Shown piece after piece: positions 1 to 8,898 of a DNA stretch of 64,000 nucleotides. The position numbers and the translations under genes are program-made. The stretch is from Notoacmeibacter ruber. Its GTDB lineage: Bacteria > Pseudomonadota > Alphaproteobacteria > Rhizobiales > Rhizobiaceae. The stretch is from the NCBI RefSeq assembly GCF_003668555.1, contig NZ_RCWN01000002.1:1-64000 (forward strand), given 5' to 3'. Position 1 is the stretch's first letter; the number at the start of each line of letters is the position of its first letter. Under the pieces are notes generated by a model. The model worked only from the letters and a program-made list of their open reading frames with translations. It was not told the origin of the DNA and did not search any database.

Positions 1-2
1 TC

Positions 3-1784
3 CTCGATGAACGGACGGACCGGCGCTGGACGCTGCAATATTACACCGGCTCGCTTGTCTCCAGCCTGATCTCGGCTTTCGAGACACTCGCGGAAGAGCG
101 CGGCGTTCCTGTTCTGCGAGGGCCGAGTGAGCATTCTCTGGCCTGCGGCGCGATGGCCAACTGGCAGCTCTACGAGATGCCCTCCGTCACCATCATCACA
201 TCGGGCATGATCGATGAGTTTCGCGGCACATTGGCCAATTTGTGCGAAGCGCGCGCCCGCGGCTTCGTGATCTGCGCAGAGCAGAAGCCGGCGCAGTGGT
301 ACGCCTTTCAGTCGACCATCACGCCGGAGAACGACAGCCGAGAAATGTTGCGCGCCCGGCGCATCCCTTACGTCTATCTCGACGATCCCGCCGACCTGCA
401 ACGTGGGGTCGAACGCGCGCTGCGCCTCTATGACGAGAGCCTCGGCCCGGTCTTCATTCTGGCGACGCAGCAGGTGCTCAACGTCAAGGCGGCGGAGAAG
501 ACAACGGCCGAGGCACCCTCCATACCTGCGCCTGCCCCGCCGAAGCCTGACGAGAGCGCGCTTGTCCCGCTCCTCGAACTCATCAATTCGGGGCCGTCCC
601 GGCTACTTCTCCAGCCTGGCAGGTTGCGGCCGGAGACGATGCGCCTGCTGGTCTCAATCGCAGACCGGGCGGGGATCGCGCTGGTCGACAGCATCATCCA
701 TCCCGGCACGGTGCCGACCCATCTGGATGGCGCGCCCTGCCCCAACCATCTCGGAACACTCAGCGTCTATGGTTTCAGCGACGCGGTGTACCGCTTCCTG
801 CATTGCGACGGCCGTATCGCGCCGCGCGACAGCCAGGCGCTGATCTTTCTGGGCGACAAGATTTCCCAGGTCGTCACACCCTTCACCGAGGCCAAACTAC
901 ACCGGCAATTTCAGATCGCGCAGGTGATCGACGAGCCGGGCCTGATCGCTCCCTTCGCGGACATCGCGCTGGTCGCCGATCCGCATGATGCGCTTCTGGC
1001 GCTGGAAAGCCGGCTTGAAGTGCCGCCCGATCTGCGGGCCAAAAGGCTGACCGCCATCGCCGCGGCGCGTGACGGACATGAGGATCTTTCGAGCTGCCTG
1101 CCCTCGCTGCCGATGACGCCGAACTACTTCTTCGGCGCGCTCGGGCGCCTGCTGACCGATATGATCGAGCGCGAGGGCTATGATTTCACCGGGCTCTACG
1201 ATGTCGGCCGCTGCGGCGTCTCGGCGATCCGAAATCTGCCGAAAACGCGCACCGGCTTTTCGGGCTGGTACGGGCGCGCGCTTATGGGCGATGCCTATAT
1301 GGCGACGCTCGCATTGGCGCGGACCTGCCCGACCGATCTGCTGACCTTTGCGGGAGACGGCGCACGCGCCCTGGTGCCCGACATTCTTCCGAGCCTTCTG
1401 GAAAACGCCCTGTCGAGCGGGCCGCGACGCGACCGGACAATCTCGATCTTCGTGCTGTCCAATAGCGGCCTGTCGGCGATCAACTCCTATCAGGAGCGCA
1501 TCCTGTTCAATCGAACGTCGCGGCAGATGCGCGTCCTCAACATCGCCACGCCGGAATCGGACCGGGACATGTGCGGCTATCGCGTCGTGACCCGTACCAT
1601 CGACCTGTTCGACCGCGAAGCCATGCATCGCGCCCTTCGAACACGCGGACGCATCAATCTGTTCACTGTCAATCTGGCTCATAACAATGAAGGAGATGGG
1701 ATGTCGCTCGCCCATGTGAATGGCTGGCAGCAGCACCAGCAGGCGCGGCCAAAGCCGATGCGCGTTGCGCGAGAGGGCATCTGA
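3..1784 (+). CDS. pigD: PigD-like thiamine-diphosphate enzyme of prodigiosin synthesis (5' end outside window)
   Basis: The open frame is already running at base 3, so the true start lies to the left; about 593 residues are visible against roughly 860 in Serratia PigD. In the MAP branch, PigD is the ThDP enzyme that adds a pyruvate-derived acetyl group to an enal, giving 3-acetyloctanal in Serratia. The C-terminal part shows a ThDP-binding GDG (FAGDGARA), followed after the usual spacing by the Asn of LSNSG. It ends one base before pigE. Identity rests on this motif and on the collinear pigE-F-G-H-I-J-K-L-M that follow; alone it would be called acetolactate-synthase-like. Confidence 0.88.
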   Translation, partial: LDERTDRRWTLQYYTGSLVSSLISAFETLAEERGVPVLRGPSEHSLACGAMANWQLYEMPSVTIITSGMIDEFRGTLANLCEARARGFVICAEQKPAQWYAFQSTITPENDSREMLRARRIPYVYLDDPADLQRGVERALRLYDESLGPVFILATQQVLNVKAAEKTTAEAPSIPAPAPPKPDESALVPLLELINSGPSRLLLQPGRLRPETMRLLVSIADRAGIALVDSIIHPGTVPTHLDGAPCPNHLGTLSVYGFSDAVYRFLHCDGRIAPRDSQALIFLGDKISQVVTPFTEAKLHRQFQIAQVIDEPGLIAPFADIALVADPHDALLALESRLEVPPDLRAKRLTAIAAARDGHEDLSSCLPSLPMTPNYFFGALGRLLTDMIEREGYDFTGLYDVGRCGVSAIRNLPKTRTGFSGWYGRALMGDAYMATLALARTCPTDLLTFAGDGARALVPDILPSLLENALSSGPRRDRTISIFVLSNSGLSAINSYQERILFNRTSRQMRVLNIATPESDRDMCGYRVVTRTIDLFDREAMHRALRTRGRINLFTVNLAHNNEGDGMSLAHVNGWQQHQQARPKPMRVAREGI

Positions 1785-1785
1785 C

Positions 1786-4323
1786 ATGCGCTTTGGCTTC
1801 ATCGCCCATCCCACCTCGCCGCCCCTTAAGCGGTACGTGAAGATGCTCGACCTCGTGCAGCGCAGTTCGCACGATTTCCAGTCCGGCTATTCGCGCGATC
1901 TATGGTCACGCAGCAATCTCGTTCCCTTCATGAATTTCGACAGGGTCGTCAGCGCAAACGGCTCCGAGGCGAAGGGCGAGGTCCGCTATCTGCCGCTCAC
2001 CGCCGAGGAGATGCTGAAAGACCCTTCCGGCAGCCTGCGCAGGGTGATCGAGGGCGCGGAGATCTATGCCAGCGAAGGTGTCGATATTGTCGGGCTCGGC
2101 GGCTTTACCTCCATCGTCGGACGCCGCGGCGCCGATGTCGCAGCGGCCAGCCCCGTGCCGGTGACGAGCGGCAACTCGCTGACCGCTTATGCCGGCTATC
2201 GCGCACTTTGCCAGATCCTCGACTGGATGGAGCTTCGGCCGAACGACCACCGCGTCGCGATCGTAGGCTATCCCGGCTCCATCGCATTGGTCATCGCGCG
2301 GCTGCTGCTTGAGGAAGGCCTCGAACTGGACCTTGTCCACCGCCCCGGCGCCAGCGCTGAGGACATGCTCGAGCATCTGCCGGAGCGCTGGCATAACAGG
2401 GTGCGGCTCAGCGGCGATATCGGGGATTTCTACAGCGAAGACCGGCTGTTCATCGCGGCCACTTCAGCGGGCGGCATCATCGACCCCAGCCGTCTTCTGC
2501 CGGGTTCGATCGTGATCGATGTCGCGCTGCCCCGCGACGTTTCCGAGCACGATGCGGCGACGCGCGACGACATTCTCATTGTCGATGGTGGCTGCGTCAC
2601 CGCCTCGGACAAGGTGCGGATGGGCGGGGAGTCGCTGAACCTCTCCATCAAGCAGCAGCTCAATGCCTGCCTTGCCGAGACGATGATCCTGGCGCTCGAA
2701 CAGCGCGCCGAAATCTATTCAATCGGTCGTACGCTCGAAACCGAGAAAGTATTGGCCATCGGCGAGATCGCACAGCGCCATGGCTTTGCGCCTGACCCCC
2801 TTGCCTCCTACGGCAGACGGATCGAGCCGGCACACGTCGCCAGCCTTCGACGCTATCACTGCAACGGCCATCGGTTGAACGGCGGCGCGCCGACGCCGTC
2901 CCCTTCGGCTGGCGATCTGCGCTCGCGCGAACATCACGATACGGCGCTCCGTTTCCGCCGCCATATCAATCCCTATCTGGCGGATTTCCTCCAGATGCTC
3001 CATTGCGACCGGGTTTTCGAAAAGGCCAAGGGCGCCGTGCTGACCGATACGGAAGGGCGCGACTATCTCGATTTCGTGGCCGGCTATGGCTGCCTCAATC
3101 TCGGCCACAACCCGCCCGCCATCACCGGCGCACTTCAAGATTTCCTGTCGGGCGACAACCCCAATTTCGTGCAATATGTCTCCTTCCCGAAGCAGACCTC
3201 GCTTCTGGCCGAGAGACTAAGCGCGCGGGTCGGCGGCGGTCTGGAACGGGTTTTCTTCTCCAATTCCGGCACCGAGGCCGTCGAAGCGGCGCTGAAGCTC
3301 GCACGCGCCGCTTCGCCGCACGACCGCATCGTGCACGTCCAAAACAGCTATCATGGCAAGACGCTCGGCGCGCTCTCCGTGACCGGGCGGGAGAAGCACC
3401 AGCGCTTTTTCCGACCGCTCGTGCCGGGCGTGGAGGCTGTGCCTTTCGACGATCTGGATGCCATTGAGAATGCGCTGCGTGGCGGCGATGTCGCCGCACT
3501 TATCCTGGAGCCGATCCTCGGCGAAGGCGGCGTTCTTGTTCCCTCAGACGGCTATCTGAAAAGTGCGCGCACTCTTTGCGACCGCTACGGCGCATTCCTT
3601 ATTCTCGATGAGATACAGACGGGCATGGGCAGGACAGGCCGCTTCCTTGCCAGCGAATGGGAGGAGGTGCAGGCCGATATATTGTGCCTTTCGAAATCGC
3701 TGTCCGGGGGCCTGATGCCGATCGGCGCGACGCTGACGCGGGCCGATATCTGGGATCGCGCCTATGGCACTAGCGACCGCTTTCTGGCCCACAGCTCCAC
3801 CTTCGGCGGCGGAAACATGGCCGCGACGGCGGCACTCGCAACGCTCGACGCGTTCGAGGACGGCGCGATTATCGCCAATGCGCTCGATGTCGGCGAATCC
3901 CTTCGCACACGGCTTCGCGAGGTCGCCGTCAATTTCCCCTTCATCGGCGAAATACGCGGCAAGGGCATGATGCTGGCGGTGGCGTTCGAAAGCGATTTCA
4001 GCGGCGCTGTGGCTGCCGGCGCGCATGAATTCGCAACGCGACTGCCGGGCGACTGGCACATGACGTGGAAGTTCCTGCCGGACCAGATCCGCCAGAACCT
4101 GCTGGACGCCATGCGCCACTTCGAAGGCACGCTCGGCGAAATGTTCTGTATGCGGTTCGTGACGAAGCTGGCGCAGGATCACGCGATCCTCACCTTCCTG
4201 ACCGCCAACAGTTCGACCGTCATCCGCCTTCAGCCGCCGCTGATCCTCACACACGAACAGGCCGGACGCTTCGCCACGGCCTTCGAAGAAACATGCCGCG
4301 ATATGTCAACGTTCCTGAATTGA
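1786..4323 (+). CDS. pigE: PigE-like thioester reductase/aminotransferase fusion
   Basis: 845 residues. Residues 1 to about 370 resemble cyanobacterial-type long-chain acyl-ACP reductase (RFGFIAHPTS start, GLGGFTSIVG, then the nucleotide-binding loop VAIVGYPGS). Residues from about 385 to the end are a class III PLP aminotransferase with FSNSGTEAVEAALK, DEIQTGMGRTG and the PLP lysine at about K637 (CLSKSLSGGL). In Serratia, PigE transaminates the PigD product, which cyclises and is oxidised by PigB to 2-methyl-3-amylpyrrole; the reductase half is thought to supply the aldehyde. The ATG at 1786 is chosen because it follows the pigD stop by one base and begins the reductase homology. Confidence 0.9.
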   Translation: MRFGFIAHPTSPPLKRYVKMLDLVQRSSHDFQSGYSRDLWSRSNLVPFMNFDRVVSANGSEAKGEVRYLPLTAEEMLKDPSGSLRRVIEGAEIYASEGVDIVGLGGFTSIVGRRGADVAAASPVPVTSGNSLTAYAGYRALCQILDWMELRPNDHRVAIVGYPGSIALVIARLLLEEGLELDLVHRPGASAEDMLEHLPERWHNRVRLSGDIGDFYSEDRLFIAATSAGGIIDPSRLLPGSIVIDVALPRDVSEHDAATRDDILIVDGGCVTASDKVRMGGESLNLSIKQQLNACLAETMILALEQRAEIYSIGRTLETEKVLAIGEIAQRHGFAPDPLASYGRRIEPAHVASLRRYHCNGHRLNGGAPTPSPSAGDLRSREHHDTALRFRRHINPYLADFLQMLHCDRVFEKAKGAVLTDTEGRDYLDFVAGYGCLNLGHNPPAITGALQDFLSGDNPNFVQYVSFPKQTSLLAERLSARVGGGLERVFFSNSGTEAVEAALKLARAASPHDRIVHVQNSYHGKTLGALSVTGREKHQRFFRPLVPGVEAVPFDDLDAIENALRGGDVAALILEPILGEGGVLVPSDGYLKSARTLCDRYGAFLILDEIQTGMGRTGRFLASEWEEVQADILCLSKSLSGGLMPIGATLTRADIWDRAYGTSDRFLAHSSTFGGGNMAATAALATLDAFEDGAIIANALDVGESLRTRLREVAVNFPFIGEIRGKGMMLAVAFESDFSGAVAAGAHEFATRLPGDWHMTWKFLPDQIRQNLLDAMRHFEGTLGEMFCMRFVTKLAQDHAILTFLTANSSTVIRLQPPLILTHEQAGRFATAFEETCRDMSTFLN

Positions 4324-4331
4324 GATTACCC

Positions 4332-5351
4332 ATGGAAAACAACCTCGCGCGGGTTGGCGAGACCATCCTGTCCTTCTTCAACGCCCAGGCGCTCATCGCT
4401 GCCTTCGAACTCGGCATCTTTGACGCCATCGGCGATGGTGGAGCGAGCGAAGCGGAGATATACGAGCGCTGCGGACTGGCCGAGAAATCCGGGCGGCAAA
4501 TGCTGATCGCGCTCAGCGCACTCGGCTTCGTCATTCGCGACGGCGAGCGCTATCGTCTGGCGCCGGGCATGGAAGCCTGTCTGCGTCGGGACGGATCGCA
4601 ATATCTCGGCACGCTCGCGCGCCACGCCAACAAATTCCTCTATCCGCTATGGAGCCGATGCGCCGATGCGGTGCGGCAGGACAGTAACCAGCGCGCGGCG
4701 GTGTTTAACGACAGCCGTGACTGGTTCGAGATCCTCTATTCCGACCCCGAGGACGTGGCGGACTTTCACGCTTTTCTCAGCGTGTTGGCCGACCCTTTCG
4801 TCGAAAATTTCGTCAAGGGTTACGACTTCAGCCGTCACAAAGGCTTTCTGGATATCGGATCGGGCCGCGCCGCGCTGCCGGCCAAGGTCATCGCAGCGCA
4901 TCCGCACCTGACCGCCGCCGTTTGCGATCTGCTGGAAGCCGCGCGCCATATGCGACAGGAACTGTCCGCCGCCGGACAACTCGACCGGATAGCCGTCTAT
5001 GAGGGCGACGTGATCGCCGGCGACCTGCCCGAAATTCATGAAGACCTCGTCCATATGGGCTGGATGCTGCACGATTACGGCGTCGAGACCCAAAAGCGCA
5101 TCCTGTCCAACATCTTCGCCGCGCTGCCATCCGGCGCCACCTTCATCGCCAGCGAGACGCCGCTTCTCGATGACCAGGCTGGCCCGGCCTTCGTCGCGCT
5201 TCTGTCTCTGAACATGCTCGTTTCGTCCGACGGCGGCATCGAAAGCACCTGCGCCGAATATCTTGAACGCTTCCGCCAGGCAGGCTTCGCAAATGTGCGC
5301 GCCATGCCGCTGGAAGGACCGCGCACCTTGCTCATTGGCGAGAAACCCTGA
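4332..5351 (+). CDS. pigF: PigF-like SAM-dependent O-methyltransferase
   Basis: 339 residues. It has an N-terminal winged-helix dimerisation region of plant-type O-methyltransferases, then a Rossmann SAM-binding core starting at FLDIGSGRAALP and a later HMGWMLHDYG segment typical of the family's catalytic region. In Serratia, PigF methylates the hydroxyl of 4-hydroxy-bipyrrole carbaldehyde to make MBC, helped by PigN. It begins 8 bases after the pigE stop. Function is inferred from family and position. Confidence 0.88.
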   Translation: MENNLARVGETILSFFNAQALIAAFELGIFDAIGDGGASEAEIYERCGLAEKSGRQMLIALSALGFVIRDGERYRLAPGMEACLRRDGSQYLGTLARHANKFLYPLWSRCADAVRQDSNQRAAVFNDSRDWFEILYSDPEDVADFHAFLSVLADPFVENFVKGYDFSRHKGFLDIGSGRAALPAKVIAAHPHLTAAVCDLLEAARHMRQELSAAGQLDRIAVYEGDVIAGDLPEIHEDLVHMGWMLHDYGVETQKRILSNIFAALPSGATFIASETPLLDDQAGPAFVALLSLNMLVSSDGGIESTCAEYLERFRQAGFANVRAMPLEGPRTLLIGEKP

Positions 5352-5369
5352 CCAGGAGACCGACAAGCC

Positions 5370-5621
5370 ATGGAAAAGAAAATTCTTTCGCTTCTCAACG
5401 AGAACTACGCGCTAGGCCTTGAGGAACAGCTCTCGCTCGACACGCCCCTGCTGGAACTCAACATTCTGGATTCCAGTACGTTTTTCGACCTCATCGAAAT
5501 CATTCAGGCCGAGTTCGGCGTCACCGTGCCGCTGACCGAGATCAAGCCCGACAATTTCGCCAGCGCCCACGCCATCGTGCGGATGACGAACGATCTTCTG
5601 GCCTCCAGCGCCGCTGCCTGA
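5370..5621 (+). CDS. pigG: PigG-like peptidyl carrier protein
   Basis: 83 residues, a free-standing carrier protein. The phosphopantetheine attachment serine is Ser35 in LLELNILDSS. In Serratia, PigG carries L-proline loaded by PigI and oxidised by PigA to the pyrrole-2-carboxyl thioester. It sits between pigF and pigH, 18 bases after pigF, with AGGAGA upstream of the ATG. The phosphopantetheinyl transferase expected to activate it is pigL in the same operon. Confidence 0.9.
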   Translation: MEKKILSLLNENYALGLEEQLSLDTPLLELNILDSSTFFDLIEIIQAEFGVTVPLTEIKPDNFASAHAIVRMTNDLLASSAAA

Positions 5622-5645
5622 ACCACCGCACACGGAGACAAAGAG

Positions 5646-7295
5646 ATGACCGATACTCAGACGACGCTCCAGGACACGCAGTTCGAGGACGCCCTAGCCC
5701 TGACGCTTTACGTCGTACAACAGCAGACCGGCTATCCGCTGGATCAGCTTGCGGCCGACGCCGAATTCGAGACCGATCTCGGCATCGACAGCATTGTCCA
5801 ACTGGAAATCACCGCCGATCTTCTGGCCCGGTGCGGATTGTCCGCCGATAGCGGCAAGCTTTCCGGCACCGTCTCGATCAGCGAGTTGGCGCGCAAACTC
5901 GTCCTCGCGCTCGATGGCCGCCCCGTCCCCGCGCCGCCTACGGCAAAGGACAAGACGGCTGCGGATGGCGAGCTTCTCGACATGCTTCTGAAGACGCCGC
6001 ACAACGCGCCGAAGGAGACGCCGACATTTCCTGCGCCGACGACTGAAACGCGCACCATGCGCGACTTCGCCGACGTGCCTCACCGCGACCTGTTCCATAA
6101 GGTCGAGGCATTTGACTCATTTTACAAAACCCAGCGCGACGCCGGTTTCTACTGGTACGGCATGCCGCTCGAAAGCCCGTGCCAGAACCGCGCGGTGATC
6201 CATGACGAGGTCAGCGGCCAACGCAACGAATTTCTGATGTTCGCGTCCAATAACTATCTCGGTCTGGCGAACGATCCGCGCGTGATCGAGGCGATACGCG
6301 ATGCGGCCAGCCTCTATGGCGCGACCAATACGGGCTGCCGCCTGATCGGCGGCTCGAATGTGCTGCACAAGGAGTTGGAACGTAAACTTGCCGAGTTGAA
6401 GGGCACCGAGGATTCGATCGTCTTTCCGTCCGGCTATTCAGCCAATGTCGGAACGATCTCAGCCTTGATGGGAAGCCGGGACATCGTCTTCACCGACGCC
6501 CTCAACCATATGAGCATTCAGGACGGCTGCAAACTTTCCGGCGCGTCAAGGCGCATCTATCAGCACACCACGGGCGCACTTGAACGGGCGCTGGAGCGCA
6601 GCGCCGACGCCGATGGGGGGCGGCTGATCGTCACCGATGGCGTCTTCTCCATGCATGGCGACATCGTCGATCTGCCCCGCGTGGTGGAACTGGCGCGCAG
6701 ATACGATGCCAAGGTGCTTGTCGACGATGCGCATTCGACCGGCGTCCTCGGCAAGACCGGCTCCGGCACCAGCGAGCATTTCGGCATGAAGGGTCAGATC
6801 GATCTGGAACTCGGCACCTTTTCCAAAACCCTCGCCGGTGTGGGCGGGTTCGTCGCTGCGCGCGCCGATGTGGTCGAATATCTGCGGTTCTACGCCAATT
6901 CCTACGTCTTCGCCGCGACCATTCCGGCCCATGTTGCCGCAGGGCTGATCGCTTCCATCGACATCATGAAGTCCGAGCCGCAACGCATCGAAACGCTGTG
7001 GCGCAATATCGGTCATCTGAAGAGTAAGCTGCTCAAGGCCGGCTTCGATCTGGGAGAAACCCAAAGCGCGATCCTGCCTATCGTGATCGGCGACGACCGC
7101 AAGACACTGGAAATGGGCCGTGCGGTGCGGGCGCGCGGCATGTTCTGCCAGACCGTCGTATTTCCAGGCGTGTCGGTAGGCGATGCGCGGCTGCGGATTT
7201 CCGTGACCTCAGAGCATACGCTGGAAGATCTGGATTTGGCCGCGCAGATCGTCATCGACAGCGCCGAAGAAGTCGGAGTGCAAACCCATGTCTGA
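5646..7295 (+). CDS. pigH: PigH-like carrier-protein/alpha-oxoamine synthase fusion
   Basis: 549 residues. One acyl carrier domain (about residues 10-90; attachment serine about S49 in LGIDSIVQ), a Pro/Thr-rich linker, then a PLP alpha-oxoamine synthase related to ALA synthase (about residues 150-545) with VDDAHSTGVLG and PLP lysine about K394 in FSKTLAGVGG. Serratia PigH condenses a malonyl-derived chain with serine to give HBM after cyclisation. Serratia PigH is about 100 residues longer and has two tandem carrier domains; only one is visible here. The 3' end overlaps pigI by 8 bases. Confidence 0.9.
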   Translation: MTDTQTTLQDTQFEDALALTLYVVQQQTGYPLDQLAADAEFETDLGIDSIVQLEITADLLARCGLSADSGKLSGTVSISELARKLVLALDGRPVPAPPTAKDKTAADGELLDMLLKTPHNAPKETPTFPAPTTETRTMRDFADVPHRDLFHKVEAFDSFYKTQRDAGFYWYGMPLESPCQNRAVIHDEVSGQRNEFLMFASNNYLGLANDPRVIEAIRDAASLYGATNTGCRLIGGSNVLHKELERKLAELKGTEDSIVFPSGYSANVGTISALMGSRDIVFTDALNHMSIQDGCKLSGASRRIYQHTTGALERALERSADADGGRLIVTDGVFSMHGDIVDLPRVVELARRYDAKVLVDDAHSTGVLGKTGSGTSEHFGMKGQIDLELGTFSKTLAGVGGFVAARADVVEYLRFYANSYVFAATIPAHVAAGLIASIDIMKSEPQRIETLWRNIGHLKSKLLKAGFDLGETQSAILPIVIGDDRKTLEMGRAVRARGMFCQTVVFPGVSVGDARLRISVTSEHTLEDLDLAAQIVIDSAEEVGVQTHV

Positions 7296-8898
7296 CCTCT
7301 CTTATTTCGCCGTGATCGACGGCCTGCGGGAGAGCGCCGCGCGCTTTCCCAACGCCCCCGCCCTCCTTGGCCCGGAGACGGTAACCTATGGCTCGCTCCA
7401 TCAGCAGGCGTGCCGGATCGCGGCGCGCATCCAGCAAGCGGGCGTCAAACCCGGCGCCCGTATGGCGATCTGGACGTTGAAGGGGAACGACTTCATTACG
7501 GCGATATGGGGCGCGCTGGAAGCGGGGCTGGCCTATGTCCCGCTCGACCCTTGTCAGCCGAGCGCGCGGGCGGCTCAAATCCTCCGGGAGGCCGATCCGG
7601 AGGTCATGGTGGCGCACCCCGATCTCCTTTCCCACCTGCCTGGCGCGCTGCCGGACAGCCTTCGCCTTGTGCTGTTTGCCGATGGCGACACGACCCAACC
7701 GACGCCTGGGCTGCCTGTGTCTTCCAGCCGCCTCGGCGCACTTCCAGATGCCCCGCACGAGCCGTTCTCGCCGCTTCCCGACACGGTGGCGACGGTTCTC
7801 TTCACTTCTGGCTCGACCGGCGTGCCGAAAGGCGTTCAGCTCTCTTATCGCAATCTCCATGCCTTTGTCGGCTGGGCCGTCAGCGAGTTCGACCTGAAAG
7901 CCGATGACGTGATCGCCAATCACGCCAGCTTCCATTTCGATCTATCGACCTTCGACCTTTTTGCCGCCGCGAGAGTGCGGGCCGCCGTCTGGCCGATCCC
8001 AACGCCTCAGCAATCCAACATCGCCGCGATCTCCGAAGGCATCGGCCGATATGGCGTGACGACGATCTACGCCGTTCCGTCCATCCTGACGATGCTGACC
8101 CGCGCAAGACTCCTCGGTCCAGATGTCGCACCGACTCTCCGCCGGGTATTGTTCGCCGGCGAGGTGTTTCCGATCTTCGATCTGCAGGCATTGGCGGCGC
8201 AACTGCCAGAGGGCTGCACCCTCTACAATCTCTTCGGCCCGACAGAGACAAATGTCTGCACCGCCCATCGCGTGACCGAAGCGGATCTTGCGGGGGACCA
8301 ACCGGTGCCGATCGGCAAGCCGCTGCCGGGCCAGATCGCCCATATTCTCGACCCCGAAACCCGGCTACCGGTGGCAGAGGGGGCTAAAGGCGAACTGGTC
8401 GTGGAGGGATCGCTGGTCACGCCCGGCTATCTCAACGTTGCCGACGAAACCATCAGGGCCAGCCATCGCGCCGGGCGGCACGCCACCGGAGATATCGTCT
8501 CGTCTCGCGATGGCGTTCTGCACTATCACGGGCGCATCGACCGCATCGTCAAGATGCAGGGCAACCGGGTGGAACTCGGTGAAATCGAGGCGGCGATCGT
8601 GCGTCACCCATCTGTCCGCCAGGCTGCAACCATTCACATAAGCGGGCCGCGCGGCAGCGATCTCGTCGCTTTCGTTTCCTGCGAAGCCGGCAGGTCGCCG
8701 CCGAACGCGATCGACCTCCTCAACCACCTCCGCACGCTTCTGCCCCGGTATATGCTGCCGCGCCATTTCAAGATCATGTCCACCCTGCCGCTCAATCCCA
8801 ACGGCAAGATCGACATGCGGCAGCTGACCCACATCGCCGAGGATCAGTTCCTTCGTGCCCCGGAGCAGCGCAGGATGGAGGAGGCGGAAGACGCATGA
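7288..8898 (+). CDS. pigI: PigI-like L-prolyl-AMP ligase
   Basis: 536 residues, an adenylation enzyme of the ANL superfamily. Core motifs in order are VLFTSGSTGVPKG (phosphate-binding loop), YNLFGPTETN, ATGDIV, GRIDRIVKMQGNRVE and a C-terminal NPNGKID with the catalytic lysine. In the pathway it activates L-proline and transfers it to PigG. The start overlaps the pigH stop and the stop overlaps pigJ (ATGA), which indicates tight translational coupling. Confidence 0.9.
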   Translation: MSDLSYFAVIDGLRESAARFPNAPALLGPETVTYGSLHQQACRIAARIQQAGVKPGARMAIWTLKGNDFITAIWGALEAGLAYVPLDPCQPSARAAQILREADPEVMVAHPDLLSHLPGALPDSLRLVLFADGDTTQPTPGLPVSSSRLGALPDAPHEPFSPLPDTVATVLFTSGSTGVPKGVQLSYRNLHAFVGWAVSEFDLKADDVIANHASFHFDLSTFDLFAAARVRAAVWPIPTPQQSNIAAISEGIGRYGVTTIYAVPSILTMLTRARLLGPDVAPTLRRVLFAGEVFPIFDLQALAAQLPEGCTLYNLFGPTETNVCTAHRVTEADLAGDQPVPIGKPLPGQIAHILDPETRLPVAEGAKGELVVEGSLVTPGYLNVADETIRASHRAGRHATGDIVSSRDGVLHYHGRIDRIVKMQGNRVELGEIEAAIVRHPSVRQAATIHISGPRGSDLVAFVSCEAGRSPPNAIDLLNHLRTLLPRYMLPRHFKIMSTLPLNPNGKIDMRQLTHIAEDQFLRAPEQRRMEEAEDA

